Of a stretch of 24,259 bases of DNA, positions 8,593-15,972 are shown piece after piece. The notes beneath the pieces are model-generated. The model had not been told where the DNA came from and searched no databases. It was given only the letters and a program-made list of their open reading frames with translations. The stretch spans positions 1-24,259 of the IMG/VR virus record IMGVR_UViG_3300047472_000453. One strand, 5' to 3'. Within the stretch, counting starts at the first letter, position 1. Each line of letters begins with the position of its first letter. The translations under genes were made by a program, and so were the position numbers. The stretch comes from a virus.

Positions 8593-9239
8593 GATTTCAC
8601 CGTGACGAACGCGAGGCCCGATTGCGACCACAGCCCTTGCATCATTTGCTGCACATCGAGATCGTCCTGATCGAAGCGGCACAGGAACAGGAAATTGCCC
8701 GACCATGTCAGCGCCGCACCGGCGGCCGGCGCGGCCGCGAAGGTAATCTGACCGAGCGGCCCGATCGAATAGTCGCTCCTGATAGCGCCGTTGACCTTCA
8801 CGATCGGCGTGTTGAAGACGCCGCGTACCGGCTCGACGAAAGTCAGGTTGCCGGCACCGATCGTGCGGGTCAGCTGGAAGGTCGCCGTGCCATCGCCGGT
8901 GGCGAACCTTTGGTCGGTCACCTGATTGTCGGACGGATCGCAGAAGAAGAATTCAGCATATTTGCCAGCATGCGCGTTGAAGAAGGCCTGCAACCGCTCG
9001 AGCTCTTGATAATTCGGCCCGTCGCGCAGCACTTCATAGCCGACCTTGAAGTTCCACAGCGGGTAGGACCATCCCATCCGCCGCCGCTCGCGCCCGGAGG
9101 ACGCCTGGCTGACGGCGGTATTCCACTGCGGCCGCTTGGACGCGATGAAGCTGAAGCCGGGCAGGAGCGGGAAGATATCGGGATCGTCCGCGAAGTTCGG
9201 CGCCGTGATCAGCCACCGCGAAGGCAAATAAGATTGCAT
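8589..9239 (-). CDS. DUF2460 distal tail protein, 216 aa
   Basis: The ATG at 9239 has a strong AGGAGGT upstream. Family features include SRWLITAPNFADDPDIF near the N-terminus, the central WNFKVGYEVLRDGPNYQELERL, FFNAHAGKYAEFFFCDPSDN (about residues 88-107), and a C-terminal beta domain ending in FVTVKS. DUF2460 proteins (GTA g12) form the distal tail ring that closes the tail tube and receives the hub. It starts the tail-tip block after a cargo insertion, so it is separated from the tape measure by two exported-protein genes. Its own promoter may lie in the 143-bp divergent region upstream. Confidence 0.88.
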   Translation of the reverse strand: MQSYLPSRWLITAPNFADDPDIFPLLPGFSFIASKRPQWNTAVSQASSGRERRRMGWSYPLWNFKVGYEVLRDGPNYQELERLQAFFNAHAGKYAEFFFCDPSDNQVTDQRFATGDGTATFQLTRTIGAGNLTFVEPVRGVFNTPIVKVNGAIRSDYSIGPLGQITFAAAPAAGAALTWSGNFLFLCRFDQDDLDVQQMMQGLWSQSGLAFVTVKS

Positions 9240-9276
9240 CACCGCTACCTCCTGCGCACACAAAGGCGCCCGATTA

Positions 9277-9286
9277 CACAGCTGTG
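9277..9286. promoter_or_regulatory. Palindrome CACAGCTGTG in a divergent intergenic region
   Basis: A perfect 10-bp palindrome lies between the divergent DUF2460 gene and the plus-strand exported-protein gene. On the minus strand it overlaps a -10-like TGTAAT, without a convincing -35. It could be an operator; this is inference only. Confidence 0.3.
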
Positions 9287-9331
9287 GGTGCGTGCCGATT
9301 GGGCGTGCACGGTCAACGTCCCGGTGCAGCG

Positions 9332-9360
9332 TTGAAATACGATCAGGCGAGCGATATCGC
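9332..9360 (+). promoter_or_regulatory. Candidate promoter of the exported-protein gene
   Basis: TTGAAA (9332-9337) and TATCGC (9355-9360) are separated by 17 bases and end 22 bases before the ATG at 9383. The -35 is good and the -10 is weak. Independent expression is expected, since the gene is opposite to the late operon. Confidence 0.4.
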
Positions 9361-9382
9361 ATAGCGACAGGGGGGAAATCGG

Positions 9383-9949
9383 ATGATCGCGCTGATCGCT
9401 TTGACGGCCACGTTGCCGACCGTTTTCGGAATACAACTCGGCACGCCCGTTACCTTGCCCGAATGCGCGCGAGCGGAGATCGGACACGGGGTCTTGTCGC
9501 CCGATCTTTATGCGCAAAGCCAGACCGTCCTGTGCGAACAGCGTCCCGGCGTCCAATATCACGTCGATCCGCACCAGGGCGGCATCGTCTTTCCGATCGC
9601 GCAGATGCCGGTCATCCTCGGCTTTCCCACGATCGCGACAATCATCCGGGACGGCAAACTCGAGGCGATCAGGGCGGATACGCTGGGTCTGAGCAATGCG
9701 GATGCCATCATGGATCAGCTCAAACAGAAGTTCGGCGCGCCGACCGAGAAGGCTGACGAGACCGTCTATATCCGTTCTTTTCCCTGGCTCTCGGTCCGCG
9801 CTTTATGGGTCCGTGACGGTTATCGCGTCGAATATCACGGCATCGGCGGCAATCGGAGCTATGGCTGGGTGCGGGTCGAAACCGAAAAGGCCCGGGCCGC
9901 GCGGGAAGCGGAAGAGCATCCGGCCGAACCCCAGCGCACGCCTTTATAG
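9383..9949 (+). CDS. Secreted/periplasmic hypothetical protein (moron), 188 aa
   Basis: The ATG is preceded by AGGGGGGAAATCGG. The first ~17 residues (MIALIALTATLPTVFG) look like a short signal peptide, after which the mature chain contains three cysteines in its first third, then mixed alpha/beta sequence and an acidic, Ala/Glu-rich C-terminus. No family is recognised. It is the only plus-strand gene in the tail region and is inserted between tape measure and DUF2460, convergent with a small lipoprotein gene. That arrangement fits a lysogenic-conversion gene expressed from the prophage in the lysogen. Envelope localisation is supported by the signal peptide; its role is unknown. Confidence 0.75.
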   Translation: MIALIALTATLPTVFGIQLGTPVTLPECARAEIGHGVLSPDLYAQSQTVLCEQRPGVQYHVDPHQGGIVFPIAQMPVILGFPTIATIIRDGKLEAIRADTLGLSNADAIMDQLKQKFGAPTEKADETVYIRSFPWLSVRALWVRDGYRVEYHGIGGNRSYGWVRVETEKARAAREAEEHPAEPQRTPL

Positions 9950-9973
9950 AACCTGATCAGGAGCAGCGGCGGC

Positions 9974-10234
9974 TCAATATCCCCGCGTGATCTTGTCAGC
10001 GTATTCCTTGAGCTCCAGCAGGCGGCATTCGGTCTCAGCTTTCGTATGCCATTCACGATAAGCATCGTCGCTGCCGGCGCTGAGAGCCGCATCCATGGCG
10101 TCTTTCACGGCCTGGCAGGCTGCTTTGCCATCCCCAACCCGCTCGGCCGTTTCATAACGCTTTGCGGCGCGCGATAGATCGCTTCCGCAGCCGCCGAGCA
10201 TCAATAGCACGACGATGGCGATGGCCCGCTTCAT
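9974..10234 (-). CDS. Small lipoprotein, 86 aa
   Basis: The start chosen is the ATG at 10234, because it gives a classical lipoprotein signal (MKRAIAIVVLLMLGGC) with lipobox LGGC and Cys16 as the lipidation site. A G8 run (10244-10251) lies 9 bases upstream as the only SD-like stretch. A longer TTG-start version overlapping the tape-measure stop (TTGA at 10291-10294) would bury the signal behind 20 basic residues and is less likely. The mature part is helical and charged, with two more cysteines. It could be an Rz1-like or superinfection-exclusion lipoprotein, but no Rz partner is visible and no family is recognised. Confidence 0.72.
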   Translation of the reverse strand: MKRAIAIVVLLMLGGCGSDLSRAAKRYETAERVGDGKAACQAVKDAMDAALSAGSDDAYREWHTKAETECRLLELKEYADKITRGY

Positions 10235-10290
10235 ACAGTTTGTCCCCCCCCGGCGCTTTTGTTCTTTAATCGTTCTGTTCTTCTTTCGGG

Positions 10291-12606
10291 TCAAGCGCCT
10301 CCGCGTGCCTGGGGCTTGTGGTCATCAGAAGGAGATTGGCGTCCCGGCAAAATAGCCCTCGCGATCATCGCGCCGCTATGATCGTGATAATGGAAGTCTC
10401 CGCCCACGCCTCCATCATTGGCGGCGAAAGGCGCATTGCTGTTGGCCGCGCCGCCGCCCTGCAGCATGGCACGAAGCGGACTGGCGAGGTTCGCCGGCAG
10501 GACCATCTCGTTCTTGTGCAGCAGGAATGGGGCATTGTCATAGGGCACGGCGCCCATGCCCCCTTCTGCGCTGAAAAGCGATTGGCCCAGTTTGATTACG
10601 CCGAATGCGGCCGCTGCGGCCAGCGCCGGGGCGATGATCCAGCCATAGGGGCCAAGGCTGGACACGGCAGCCCAGACATGGCCTGCTGCCACGGCGGCGC
10701 TGTGGGCAATCTGCTTGATCGCGGTTGCGGCCGATAGCACGAGCGACTTGGCCGATGCGCCCTCCTCGGCGGTCGTTCGCGTGGTGATGCCGAACAGGGC
10801 CGAGGCGGTTTTCGACAGTTCGGCGCTGATCCACTTCTGGAGCATCTGCGAAAGGCTGCTCGATACGATCCCCACCATGCCGCGATAGAGATTGCCCAGC
10901 GTCGCGCTGAACCCCTGCTGCATCGTGGCAAGCTTCGCGATATTGTCCGCCCACAAGGATGCGGTGGAGGCGATCGCCTGCCGCTGGAGCTGGGTGCGCT
11001 CCAGCTCGTGCTGGCGGGTCAGATCGCTCTTCTTCTGCTGGTAGAGCTGTTCGGCGGCCAGAAGCTGATTGTTCAACGCATTCAGCCGAACCGGATCTTT
11101 GGTGCCTTTTTCTTCATCGGCGATATCCGCGCCGATCGATGCGACCTGGATATCGTGCCGGCGATCTTCGAAGCGCTCCTGTTCGGTCAGCAATTGATCG
11201 TTCGTTTCGATGCCCATCGAAACCCGGAACTTGGCCGCATTCTCATCTTCGGTGATGTTTCCCAGCGCGCGCTGCCGGCCGGCGCTGGCGGTCTGCGTCT
11301 CGATCTGGTGCCTTTGCTCGGTGGCGGCCTTGTCGATCTGGGTGATCCGATCCTGCGCGTCCTTATATTCTTTCGATTGCGCGCCGTACGTCGCCTTCAT
11401 CTGGTCGGCGAATTTGGTGGCGATGTCTAACTTTTGGGCTTCATTCTTCTGCGCGGCTTCGAGCTCCTTGCCGAGAGCGACCACCTTGGCGTCGTAATCC
11501 TCCTTGATGATCCCCTTGCGCAGCGCAAGATATTTGGTTTCGACGGCAAGATATTCAGCGTTGCTAAGATCGTTTCGCTTAAGGATCTCGTGCCAGTAAT
11601 CGGCCTCGGTCTGCTTCGAAATTTCGGCGGATTTGTTTTCGACGTCAGCTTTAGCTTCGAGGGCGACCTTCTGCCGGCTGAGCTCGGCCTCCCAGTCAGC
11701 CGTCCTACTTTTGGTTTGGCGAGGTTCGGGCGCACTGGCGCCGCCCTGCTTCAGTGCTGCGTCTCGCGCGCGCATCAGCTGCTCTGCCTGCTTTTCGTAG
11801 GCCTCCTTAGTCATGGTGCTGCCGGGCTTCCTGAACTCGGCATTCAACTCCGTTAGGGCGTTCTTGAACTTTATTGTTGCTCCAGCGGCCTTGTTAGTTG
11901 CGGCTTCAGCATTCTGCAGAGCGATTTCGGCTTCACCACTGCGGATCGCATCGTTCGCTTCTTGGGTCTTTTTTGCGTTGTCGAGTATGAGATCCGTCAA
12001 ACTTGCGATATTTTTTTCGGCAATCGTGCCTTTCATCAAGGCGCCGAACACCCCATCCGGATTTATTGGGTCGTTGGCTGCCGCAACGGCTTCGGCTAGC
12101 TTGGTGCGAGATAATTCAAGCGATGCGGCAATAAGGCTGCGTACGGCAACTTCATGATCACGAGTAAATTTTGCAGCGTCTATATCTTTTTGAATGGAGA
12201 TGGATGTTTGGCTGTCATTGGCGACGCTGGCGTTGTTTAAACGCTTGATCGCGTCGCTAAGGCCGTCCGCTGCTTCTTTATGTCTGTCTTCCGCTTCTTT
12301 CGCTTCAGAATGTTTCGACCACAAAGCGCTGAGGAGGCCAATTCCGGCGGATATGGCAATCCCCCAAGGCCCCTCCAGAAAGGCCACCACCCCGGCGCCG
12401 CCCTTCATCATCCCGGCGATGGCTTCGGTCACCTTGATGCCATGTTCGGCGAAGAGTGCCATCGGGCTGGCGCCTTCCACGAAGCCCGAGGCGACGCCGG
12501 TCAGCTCGGAGACAAGACCGGCCAGTGCCGATCTCGCCTCGTCGACCGTCGGCTTCACGTTCGCCGCGTCGGCGACGATTTTAACGTCGATCTGCTCGTC
12601 GGCCAT
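10291..12606 (-). CDS. Tape measure protein, 771 aa
   Basis: The ATG at 12606 (MADEQIDV) is preferred over 12612 because AGGGG is 7 bases before it and only 1 base before the other. The protein has a hydrophobic segment at about 50-95, a long charged alpha-helical and coiled-coil body (about 95-590, rich in Glu, Lys, Ala and Gln), a second hydrophobic Ala/Gly stretch near 640-680, and a C-terminus with FLLHKNEMVLPANLASPLRAML and a His-rich HYHDHS. This is the standard plan of a siphovirus tape measure that sets tail length and is ejected into the envelope. It follows the G/GT chaperones, as expected. At under 800 residues it predicts a fairly short tail. No peptidase or lytic transglycosylase motif is seen. 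Confidence 0.92.
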   Translation of the reverse strand: MADEQIDVKIVADAANVKPTVDEARSALAGLVSELTGVASGFVEGASPMALFAEHGIKVTEAIAGMMKGGAGVVAFLEGPWGIAISAGIGLLSALWSKHSEAKEAEDRHKEAADGLSDAIKRLNNASVANDSQTSISIQKDIDAAKFTRDHEVAVRSLIAASLELSRTKLAEAVAAANDPINPDGVFGALMKGTIAEKNIASLTDLILDNAKKTQEANDAIRSGEAEIALQNAEAATNKAAGATIKFKNALTELNAEFRKPGSTMTKEAYEKQAEQLMRARDAALKQGGASAPEPRQTKSRTADWEAELSRQKVALEAKADVENKSAEISKQTEADYWHEILKRNDLSNAEYLAVETKYLALRKGIIKEDYDAKVVALGKELEAAQKNEAQKLDIATKFADQMKATYGAQSKEYKDAQDRITQIDKAATEQRHQIETQTASAGRQRALGNITEDENAAKFRVSMGIETNDQLLTEQERFEDRRHDIQVASIGADIADEEKGTKDPVRLNALNNQLLAAEQLYQQKKSDLTRQHELERTQLQRQAIASTASLWADNIAKLATMQQGFSATLGNLYRGMVGIVSSSLSQMLQKWISAELSKTASALFGITTRTTAEEGASAKSLVLSAATAIKQIAHSAAVAAGHVWAAVSSLGPYGWIIAPALAAAAAFGVIKLGQSLFSAEGGMGAVPYDNAPFLLHKNEMVLPANLASPLRAMLQGGGAANSNAPFAANDGGVGGDFHYHDHSGAMIARAILPGRQSPSDDHKPQARGGA

Positions 12607-12616
12607 CGGCATTCCC

Positions 12617-13347
12617 CTATGTGTGGGTCGAAGGCAGCCCCAGGCGTGGCCGAGTCAGCTCGGCCATAGGCAGGTTGCCGAGGCCCTGGAGCGGATCGGC
12701 GGAATAGGCTGGGATCGATGGCGAGGCGGTGAGCGTCATGCCCCAGCCGCTCGCAAATGCGGCCAATGCGATATGGACCGGGGGGCCATATTCAGCCCAA
12801 TGCTCCCGCAGTCGGGCGATCTCTGGTAGATCCCAATCCTCGAGGATCGTCTTTTTCGACCCTCCTTCGACGCCGGCGGCGACCAACTCGAACAGGATCG
12901 AGCGAAGCTGCTCTCCTAGGCTCCCGCCCCGTCCCTCTGCGGAGCGGGAGCCACGGCTTCCCCCTGGGTCAGGCCGCTATGGCCCAGCACGGCGAGCATC
13001 CCTGCCATGATCGAACCGATACCATCGGGAGATGGATCGACGTCGTCCAGCAACTGCAGGACTGTGATTGACGGATCGATCCTGGAGATGCCGATATGTA
13101 GGATACGGATCGCGTCTGCTGCCTCTTGCAGCGCCTCTGCGGTCGTCATCGCTGCGGTGATCTGTCGGGATTTGGCCAGCCGCTCGTCGGCCGAATCGGT
13201 TGGCAGGATCGTGACCCCCGCTCGTTCGCCGATCGCCGCGCTGCGTGCCTGCTGCGCGTCGAGGATCGGCGCCGCTTCGATCATCTGGCCGAGCTTGTAG
13301 GGCGCGAGATCGAACGCGCGCCCGAGGAAGTGGACGACCGCGCTCAT
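12617..13347 (-). CDS. Tail assembly chaperone GT fusion by -1 frameshift, ~243 aa
   Basis: The second frame (open from 12976 to the stop at 12617) has no ATG or plausible SD in the overlap and is exactly -1 relative to the G frame. If ribosomes slip at GGGGGAA (12964-12958), residues 1-130 of the G protein are joined to about 113 residues that include GEQLRSILFELVAAGVEGG, WDLPEIARLREHWAEYGPP and a Pro/Ala-rich C-terminus. The position just before the tape measure, the overlap and the direction of the shift match lambda gpG/gpGT, where the T part binds tail tube subunits and G coats the tape measure. A TTG at 12886 could start a free T protein but has no SD. Confidence 0.72.
12916..13347 (-). 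CDS. Tail assembly chaperone G-like protein, 143 aa
   Basis: The ATG overlaps the tail tube stop (ATGA). The protein is largely helical after a short N-terminal part (AQQARSAAIGERAG, ADERLAKSRQITAAMTTAEALQEAADAIRI split by loops) and ends in a Pro/Ala-rich tail, APAPQRDGAGA. Location between tail tube and tape measure and the frameshift overlap with the next frame mark it as the G component of the G/GT pair. The sequence itself is not one I recognise by family name. It is expected to coat the tape measure during tail assembly and to be absent from the finished virion. Confidence 0.75.
   Translation of the reverse strand: MSAVVHFLGRAFDLAPYKLGQMIEAAPILDAQQARSAAIGERAGVTILPTDSADERLAKSRQITAAMTTAEALQEAADAIRILHIGISRIDPSITVLQLLDDVDPSPDGIGSIMAGMLAVLGHSGLTQGEAVAPAPQRDGAGA
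12919..12964 (-). promoter_or_regulatory. Programmed -1 frameshift signal (slip site plus hairpin)
   Basis: In the G frame the message reads CAG GGG GAA GCC, giving the run GGGGGAA at 12964-12958. After a 5-base spacer comes a stem of GGCTCCCGC (12952-12944) with GCGGGAGCC (12927-12919), 9 perfect GC-rich pairs around a 16-base loop. Slip site, spacer and stem have the geometry of a bacterial -1 frameshift cassette. The slip site is not a perfect XXXYYYZ: GGG re-pairs fully, but GAA would have to re-pair with GGA. Confidence 0.65.
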
Positions 13348-14102
13348 TCGCCGGTGCCGATCGTCAGTACGTTGCCCTGCGGATCGGCGAAGACCGTGAA
13401 CTCGAAATCGGGCAGCATGAAATCGTCGAGCTTGGTCGCCATCGACAGTTTGGTCGAAAGACACGCGTTGGCGCTCACCACTAGCGGCTTGCCGTTCTGC
13501 GCGACGAAGAAGTCGATGCGGAAGGTCGGCGCGTAACCCATCGGGATATTGACGACGGTCAGCTTGCGGCCGGTGGTCGAGCTTGCCGTATATTGATAGC
13601 TGATGATCACGCTCTTGCCGGTATCGCTGGAGGCGAACGTGTAGACGCCGGCGGCGACGCTATACTGCCCGGTGGTCGGCCCGGAAACGACGCGCGCATA
13701 AGCCAGTCCGCTCGTATCGGTGACGCCCAGATCGTTGGCCCAGGTGCCCGATCCCGGGATGGTCGGCGTGATCGCGAACGGGGTGGCTGGAATGGCCGCT
13801 GCCGGCGGGTTGATCACGTCGCTGATCGTGCCGACGACCATCGACTGGCCGAAGAACAGACTGTTCAGCAGCATGCCATTGATCTGTGCGAACGATGCCT
13901 TGCCGCTGATCTTGCCCTTCCCGCGCCCAACCGCGATCGGGAACTGGTTCTGGCCGTACAGCTCCTTGGTGTCGAAGCTCATGTCGAGGCTGACATTCTG
14001 CAGCACGCCGAACTGGACGGGGGTGGGGTTGGCAAGCGTGGTGCCATAAGCGTCGGTGGTAGCGGTGCCGATCAGGCTGCCCGCGCCGAAAACGGTTTGC
14101 AT
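13344..14102 (-). CDS. Major tail tube protein, 252 aa
   Basis: The ATG has AGGAG upstream. Residues 28-90 (PVQFGVLQNVSLDMSFD..., KGKISGKASFAQINGMLLNSLFFG) and 185-250 form the beta-rich body typical of siphovirus tube proteins, ending in LPDFEFTVFADPQGNVLTI. Between them lies a segment with YSVAAGVYTFASSDTGKSV (147-165), a beta-sandwich motif often found in tube proteins of related phages. Location after the tail-terminator-like gene and before the G/GT chaperones supports the call. The stop overlaps the start of G, so translation is coupled although tube protein is needed in much larger amounts. Confidence 0.85.
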   Translation of the reverse strand: MQTVFGAGSLIGTATTDAYGTTLANPTPVQFGVLQNVSLDMSFDTKELYGQNQFPIAVGRGKGKISGKASFAQINGMLLNSLFFGQSMVVGTISDVINPPAAAIPATPFAITPTIPGSGTWANDLGVTDTSGLAYARVVSGPTTGQYSVAAGVYTFASSDTGKSVIISYQYTASSTTGRKLTVVNIPMGYAPTFRIDFFVAQNGKPLVVSANACLSTKLSMATKLDDFMLPDFEFTVFADPQGNVLTIGTGE

Positions 14103-14171
14103 GGGGATGCTCCTGGATGAGGCCGCGCGCGGCGGGCCGGGTGTTGTGAATAGGAGGCGGGGATGCCCCCG

Positions 14172-14236
14172 CCGTTCGTTGAGCGAAGTCGAGATGCGTC
14201 AGCGCAACGTCCCTCGATTTCGCACGGGACGAACGG
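14172..14236. repeat. REP-like imperfect palindrome typical of sphingomonads
   Basis: CCGTTCGT (14172-14179) pairs with ACGAACGG (14229-14236), and GCGAAGTCGAG (14183-14193) pairs with CTCGATTTCGC (14213-14223) with a single G-T wobble. A third inner stem TGCG/CGCA has a 4-base loop. The outer and inner arms are the motif common in intergenic dispersed palindromes of Sphingomonas-type genomes. It fills most of the 143-bp gap between the tail-terminator-like gene and the tail tube gene. Confidence 0.7.
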
Positions 14237-14245
14237 GGGAAGTGC

Positions 14246-14671
14246 CTAGATCGTCAGGATCCGCACCGGGATCAGCGCGACCTCATCGTCCCCCAAAGTC
14301 CCTTCGGAGGTTTCGATCGCACCCTCGATCCGGGCATATTGGACGAGACCGTCCAGCGTCTGCGGTTGGCTCGCAGGGGTTGGATCGAGCGTCGTGGCGA
14401 TCGCATCGAGGATCGGGTTCAATATCTCGCCGGGCGATGTCGCGCCCGCCGCCGAAACATAGATGTAGAGCGTCGCCTCCAGCAGCCATCGCGACGGAAG
14501 CCCGTTGGCGGCGGTGGCCATCACCGTCTCGCGTCCTTGCGCCTGAAAGAGAGCGGGGCGCTGGGTGGCCGGCACGTCGGACCAATGTTTGAGCTTGCGC
14601 GATGCCGTGGCGAGGCCATCGGCCGTCGAAATCAGCGCGAACAAAGCCGAATAAATCACCTCGCGGTTCAT
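14246..14671 (-). CDS. Tail terminator/completion-like protein, 141 aa
   Basis: The ATG overlaps the stop of the gp10-like gene (ATGA). N-terminal helix (NREVIYSALFALISTA), then SRKLKHWSDVPATQRPALFQ, RWLLEATLYIYVSA and a C-terminal DEVALIPVRILTI strand. This is the alpha/beta pattern of small tail-terminator or minor-capsid proteins (gpU/DUF3168-like) that lie between HK97 gp10 and the tail tube. The call rests on gene order plus this general pattern, so the exact family is not certain. The next gene follows only after the palindromic intergenic region. Confidence 0.68.
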   Translation of the reverse strand: MNREVIYSALFALISTADGLATASRKLKHWSDVPATQRPALFQAQGRETVMATAANGLPSRWLLEATLYIYVSAAGATSPGEILNPILDAIATTLDPTPASQPQTLDGLVQYARIEGAIETSEGTLGDDEVALIPVRILTI

Positions 14672-15153
14672 GCCGTCGCCCTTTCGATACTCGCCGCCAG
14701 CCCGTTGCGAAGCGCGCCCGATGCTTCGAAGTCGGCCAGCGCCGATCGCAGGAAGGAGCGTGCAGGCAGGTTCATCCGCATCGGATGCGCCTGCACCGTG
14801 ATCGTCTTCGGGGCGATCGACCGCCCGAACGCCTGTTTGATCCGGCGCAGATGCTGGCGCACCGAGACGATACCCCGGAAGCCGAACTCCTGCGCCGCGG
14901 CATAGGGGGCGGCGGCCGAAATACTCGCGGTCACGGTGGTGCCGTCGCTCTGGATCACGGGCTGGATCGATCGCTGCAGCCGGCCGGTGCGCGCCTGCAA
15001 GGCCTGTCCGGACAATTTGTCTTGCTGGATCATACGCGTCAGCTGCAACGCCAGATCGCCGACGCCAGTCTGCAATTCGCTGGCGAGGCGCGACGCGAAG
15101 CCATCGAGCCGTGTCGCGATCGCGTCTGCGCCGATCATCTGCAGATCGATCAT
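14668..15153 (-). CDS. HK97 gp10-like neck/tail-completion protein, 161 aa
   Basis: The ATG overlaps the connector stop (ATGA) and gives MIDLQMIGADAIATRL. Family features are helical GADAIATRLDGFASRL, the later TGRLQRSIQPVI (about residues 54-65), AAPYAAAQEFGFRG (about 80-93), and the C-terminal PARSFLRSALADFE. These match HK97 gp10-type proteins that sit at the head-tail interface. It is flanked by the gp6-like connector and the terminator-like protein, all joined by 4-base overlaps, so the neck genes are translated as one coupled set. Confidence 0.87.
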   Translation of the reverse strand: MIDLQMIGADAIATRLDGFASRLASELQTGVGDLALQLTRMIQQDKLSGQALQARTGRLQRSIQPVIQSDGTTVTASISAAAPYAAAQEFGFRGIVSVRQHLRRIKQAFGRSIAPKTITVQAHPMRMNLPARSFLRSALADFEASGALRNGLAASIERATA

Positions 15154-15704
15154 AACGCCACCACCGTCTGCCAACTCTGCAACAATGTCGCGACCGAGGC
15201 GGGCATGTCTTTCTGCACCAACGAGACGGTCTCGCCGGCGAGGGACTTGGACGCCCATTCGGCCTTGTCGCGCAATTTGTAGCGCAGCGTCACCAGTTCG
15301 TTCGCGGCCTGCCGGATATCGGCCGGTACCACGTCATAACCCGCCTGATACTGGATGCGGATATTGGCGATCCCGCGCGTGAAGATGTGGCCGACCAGCG
15401 CGATCTGGCCATCGTCATGATAGAAGCCGAACTGCCCCCACCCGGATTGCGCAGCGATGGCCTGCCCGTCGATTTCCAGCGCAGTAACCGTCCGGATCGG
15501 GGTCTGCGGCAGCTGCAACGCTGCCGTCCCGCGCCCGGATCGGCGGATGTCGTAGCTGGCGGTGGTGATGTCACGGTTGAGCCACGCGCGGATCCACGCC
15601 GAGCAAGCGGTGACGAGCGTTGCGATCACGACGTCGTCGGCATCCGCCTCTACGCCGCAATAGGATTTCACGGCCGCGACCGTGGTGAGATCCCCCGGCA
15701 CCAT
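15150..15704 (-). CDS. gp6-like head-tail connector, 184 aa
   Basis: The ATG at 15704 lies a few bases after the preceding stop, with AAAGG upstream. The N-terminal LTTVAAVKSYCGVEADADDVVIATLV, read in two parts, followed by ACSAWIRAWLNRDI, is the helical signature of the Phage_connect_1/gp6 family. A beta region follows, and then PADIRQAANELVTLRYKLRDK near residues 126-146. These proteins form the ring that joins the portal to the tail neck. The gene order capsid, small protein, connector, gp10 is standard for HK97-like siphoviruses. Confidence 0.87.
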   Translation of the reverse strand: MVPGDLTTVAAVKSYCGVEADADDVVIATLVTACSAWIRAWLNRDITTASYDIRRSGRGTAALQLPQTPIRTVTALEIDGQAIAAQSGWGQFGFYHDDGQIALVGHIFTRGIANIRIQYQAGYDVVPADIRQAANELVTLRYKLRDKAEWASKSLAGETVSLVQKDMPASVATLLQSWQTVVAL

Positions 15705-15707
15705 GGC

Positions 15708-15917
15708 TCAATCGCCTTTCTGCGGTGCGGGGTCTGCCTTCGCCGGTGGTAGCTTGGCGGCGACAGTCGAAGCCAGCGTGAAGCCGTGCGCGATCAGCCC
15801 GGCCCAGTCACCGTGAGCGATGTCTTCGGCCAGCTCGATCGCGCCATCGACGACGGCGACCGGGCCCTGCGACAGAAACGCCGCGCTGACATGAGGCGGT
15901 GCGAGGAAACGGATCAT
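15708..15917 (-). CDS. Small hypothetical protein between capsid and connector, 69 aa
   Basis: The ATG at 15917 has GGGAGA upstream. The sequence has a short beta start (MIRFLAPPHVSAAFLSQG), an Ala-rich centre and a Lys/Pro-rich end (KLPPAKADPAPQKGD). No family is recognised. Its place directly after the major capsid gene is where head-decoration or small neck proteins occur, but nothing in the sequence proves that. Confidence 0.65.
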   Translation of the reverse strand: MIRFLAPPHVSAAFLSQGPVAVVDGAIELAEDIAHGDWAGLIAHGFTLASTVAAKLPPAKADPAPQKGD

Positions 15918-15936
15918 AGGATGGTCTCCCTGAGAC

Positions 15937-15967
15937 TCTCCTCCCCGAGACAGGCCCGGGGAGGAGA
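15937..15967. repeat. Intergenic hairpin after the capsid gene, 11-bp stem
   Basis: TCTCCTCCCCG (15937-15947) pairs perfectly with CGGGGAGGAGA (15957-15967) around a 9-base loop. It begins just after the capsid stop and precedes the 69-aa gene. No T-run follows in the direction of transcription. It could stabilise the 3' end of the capsid message or attenuate read-through. Confidence 0.7.
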
Positions 15968-15972
15968 CAGGA

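Noticed and set aside
9952-9961. Palindrome CCTGATCAGG between convergent genes as a terminator
   Set aside because: It has no loop and no T-run, and is too short to act as a terminator hairpin.
12886-12886. Independent TTG start for the T-like frame
   Set aside because: It lacks an SD, and the conserved-looking helical sequence GEQLRSILFEL lies upstream of it, which supports the frameshift model.
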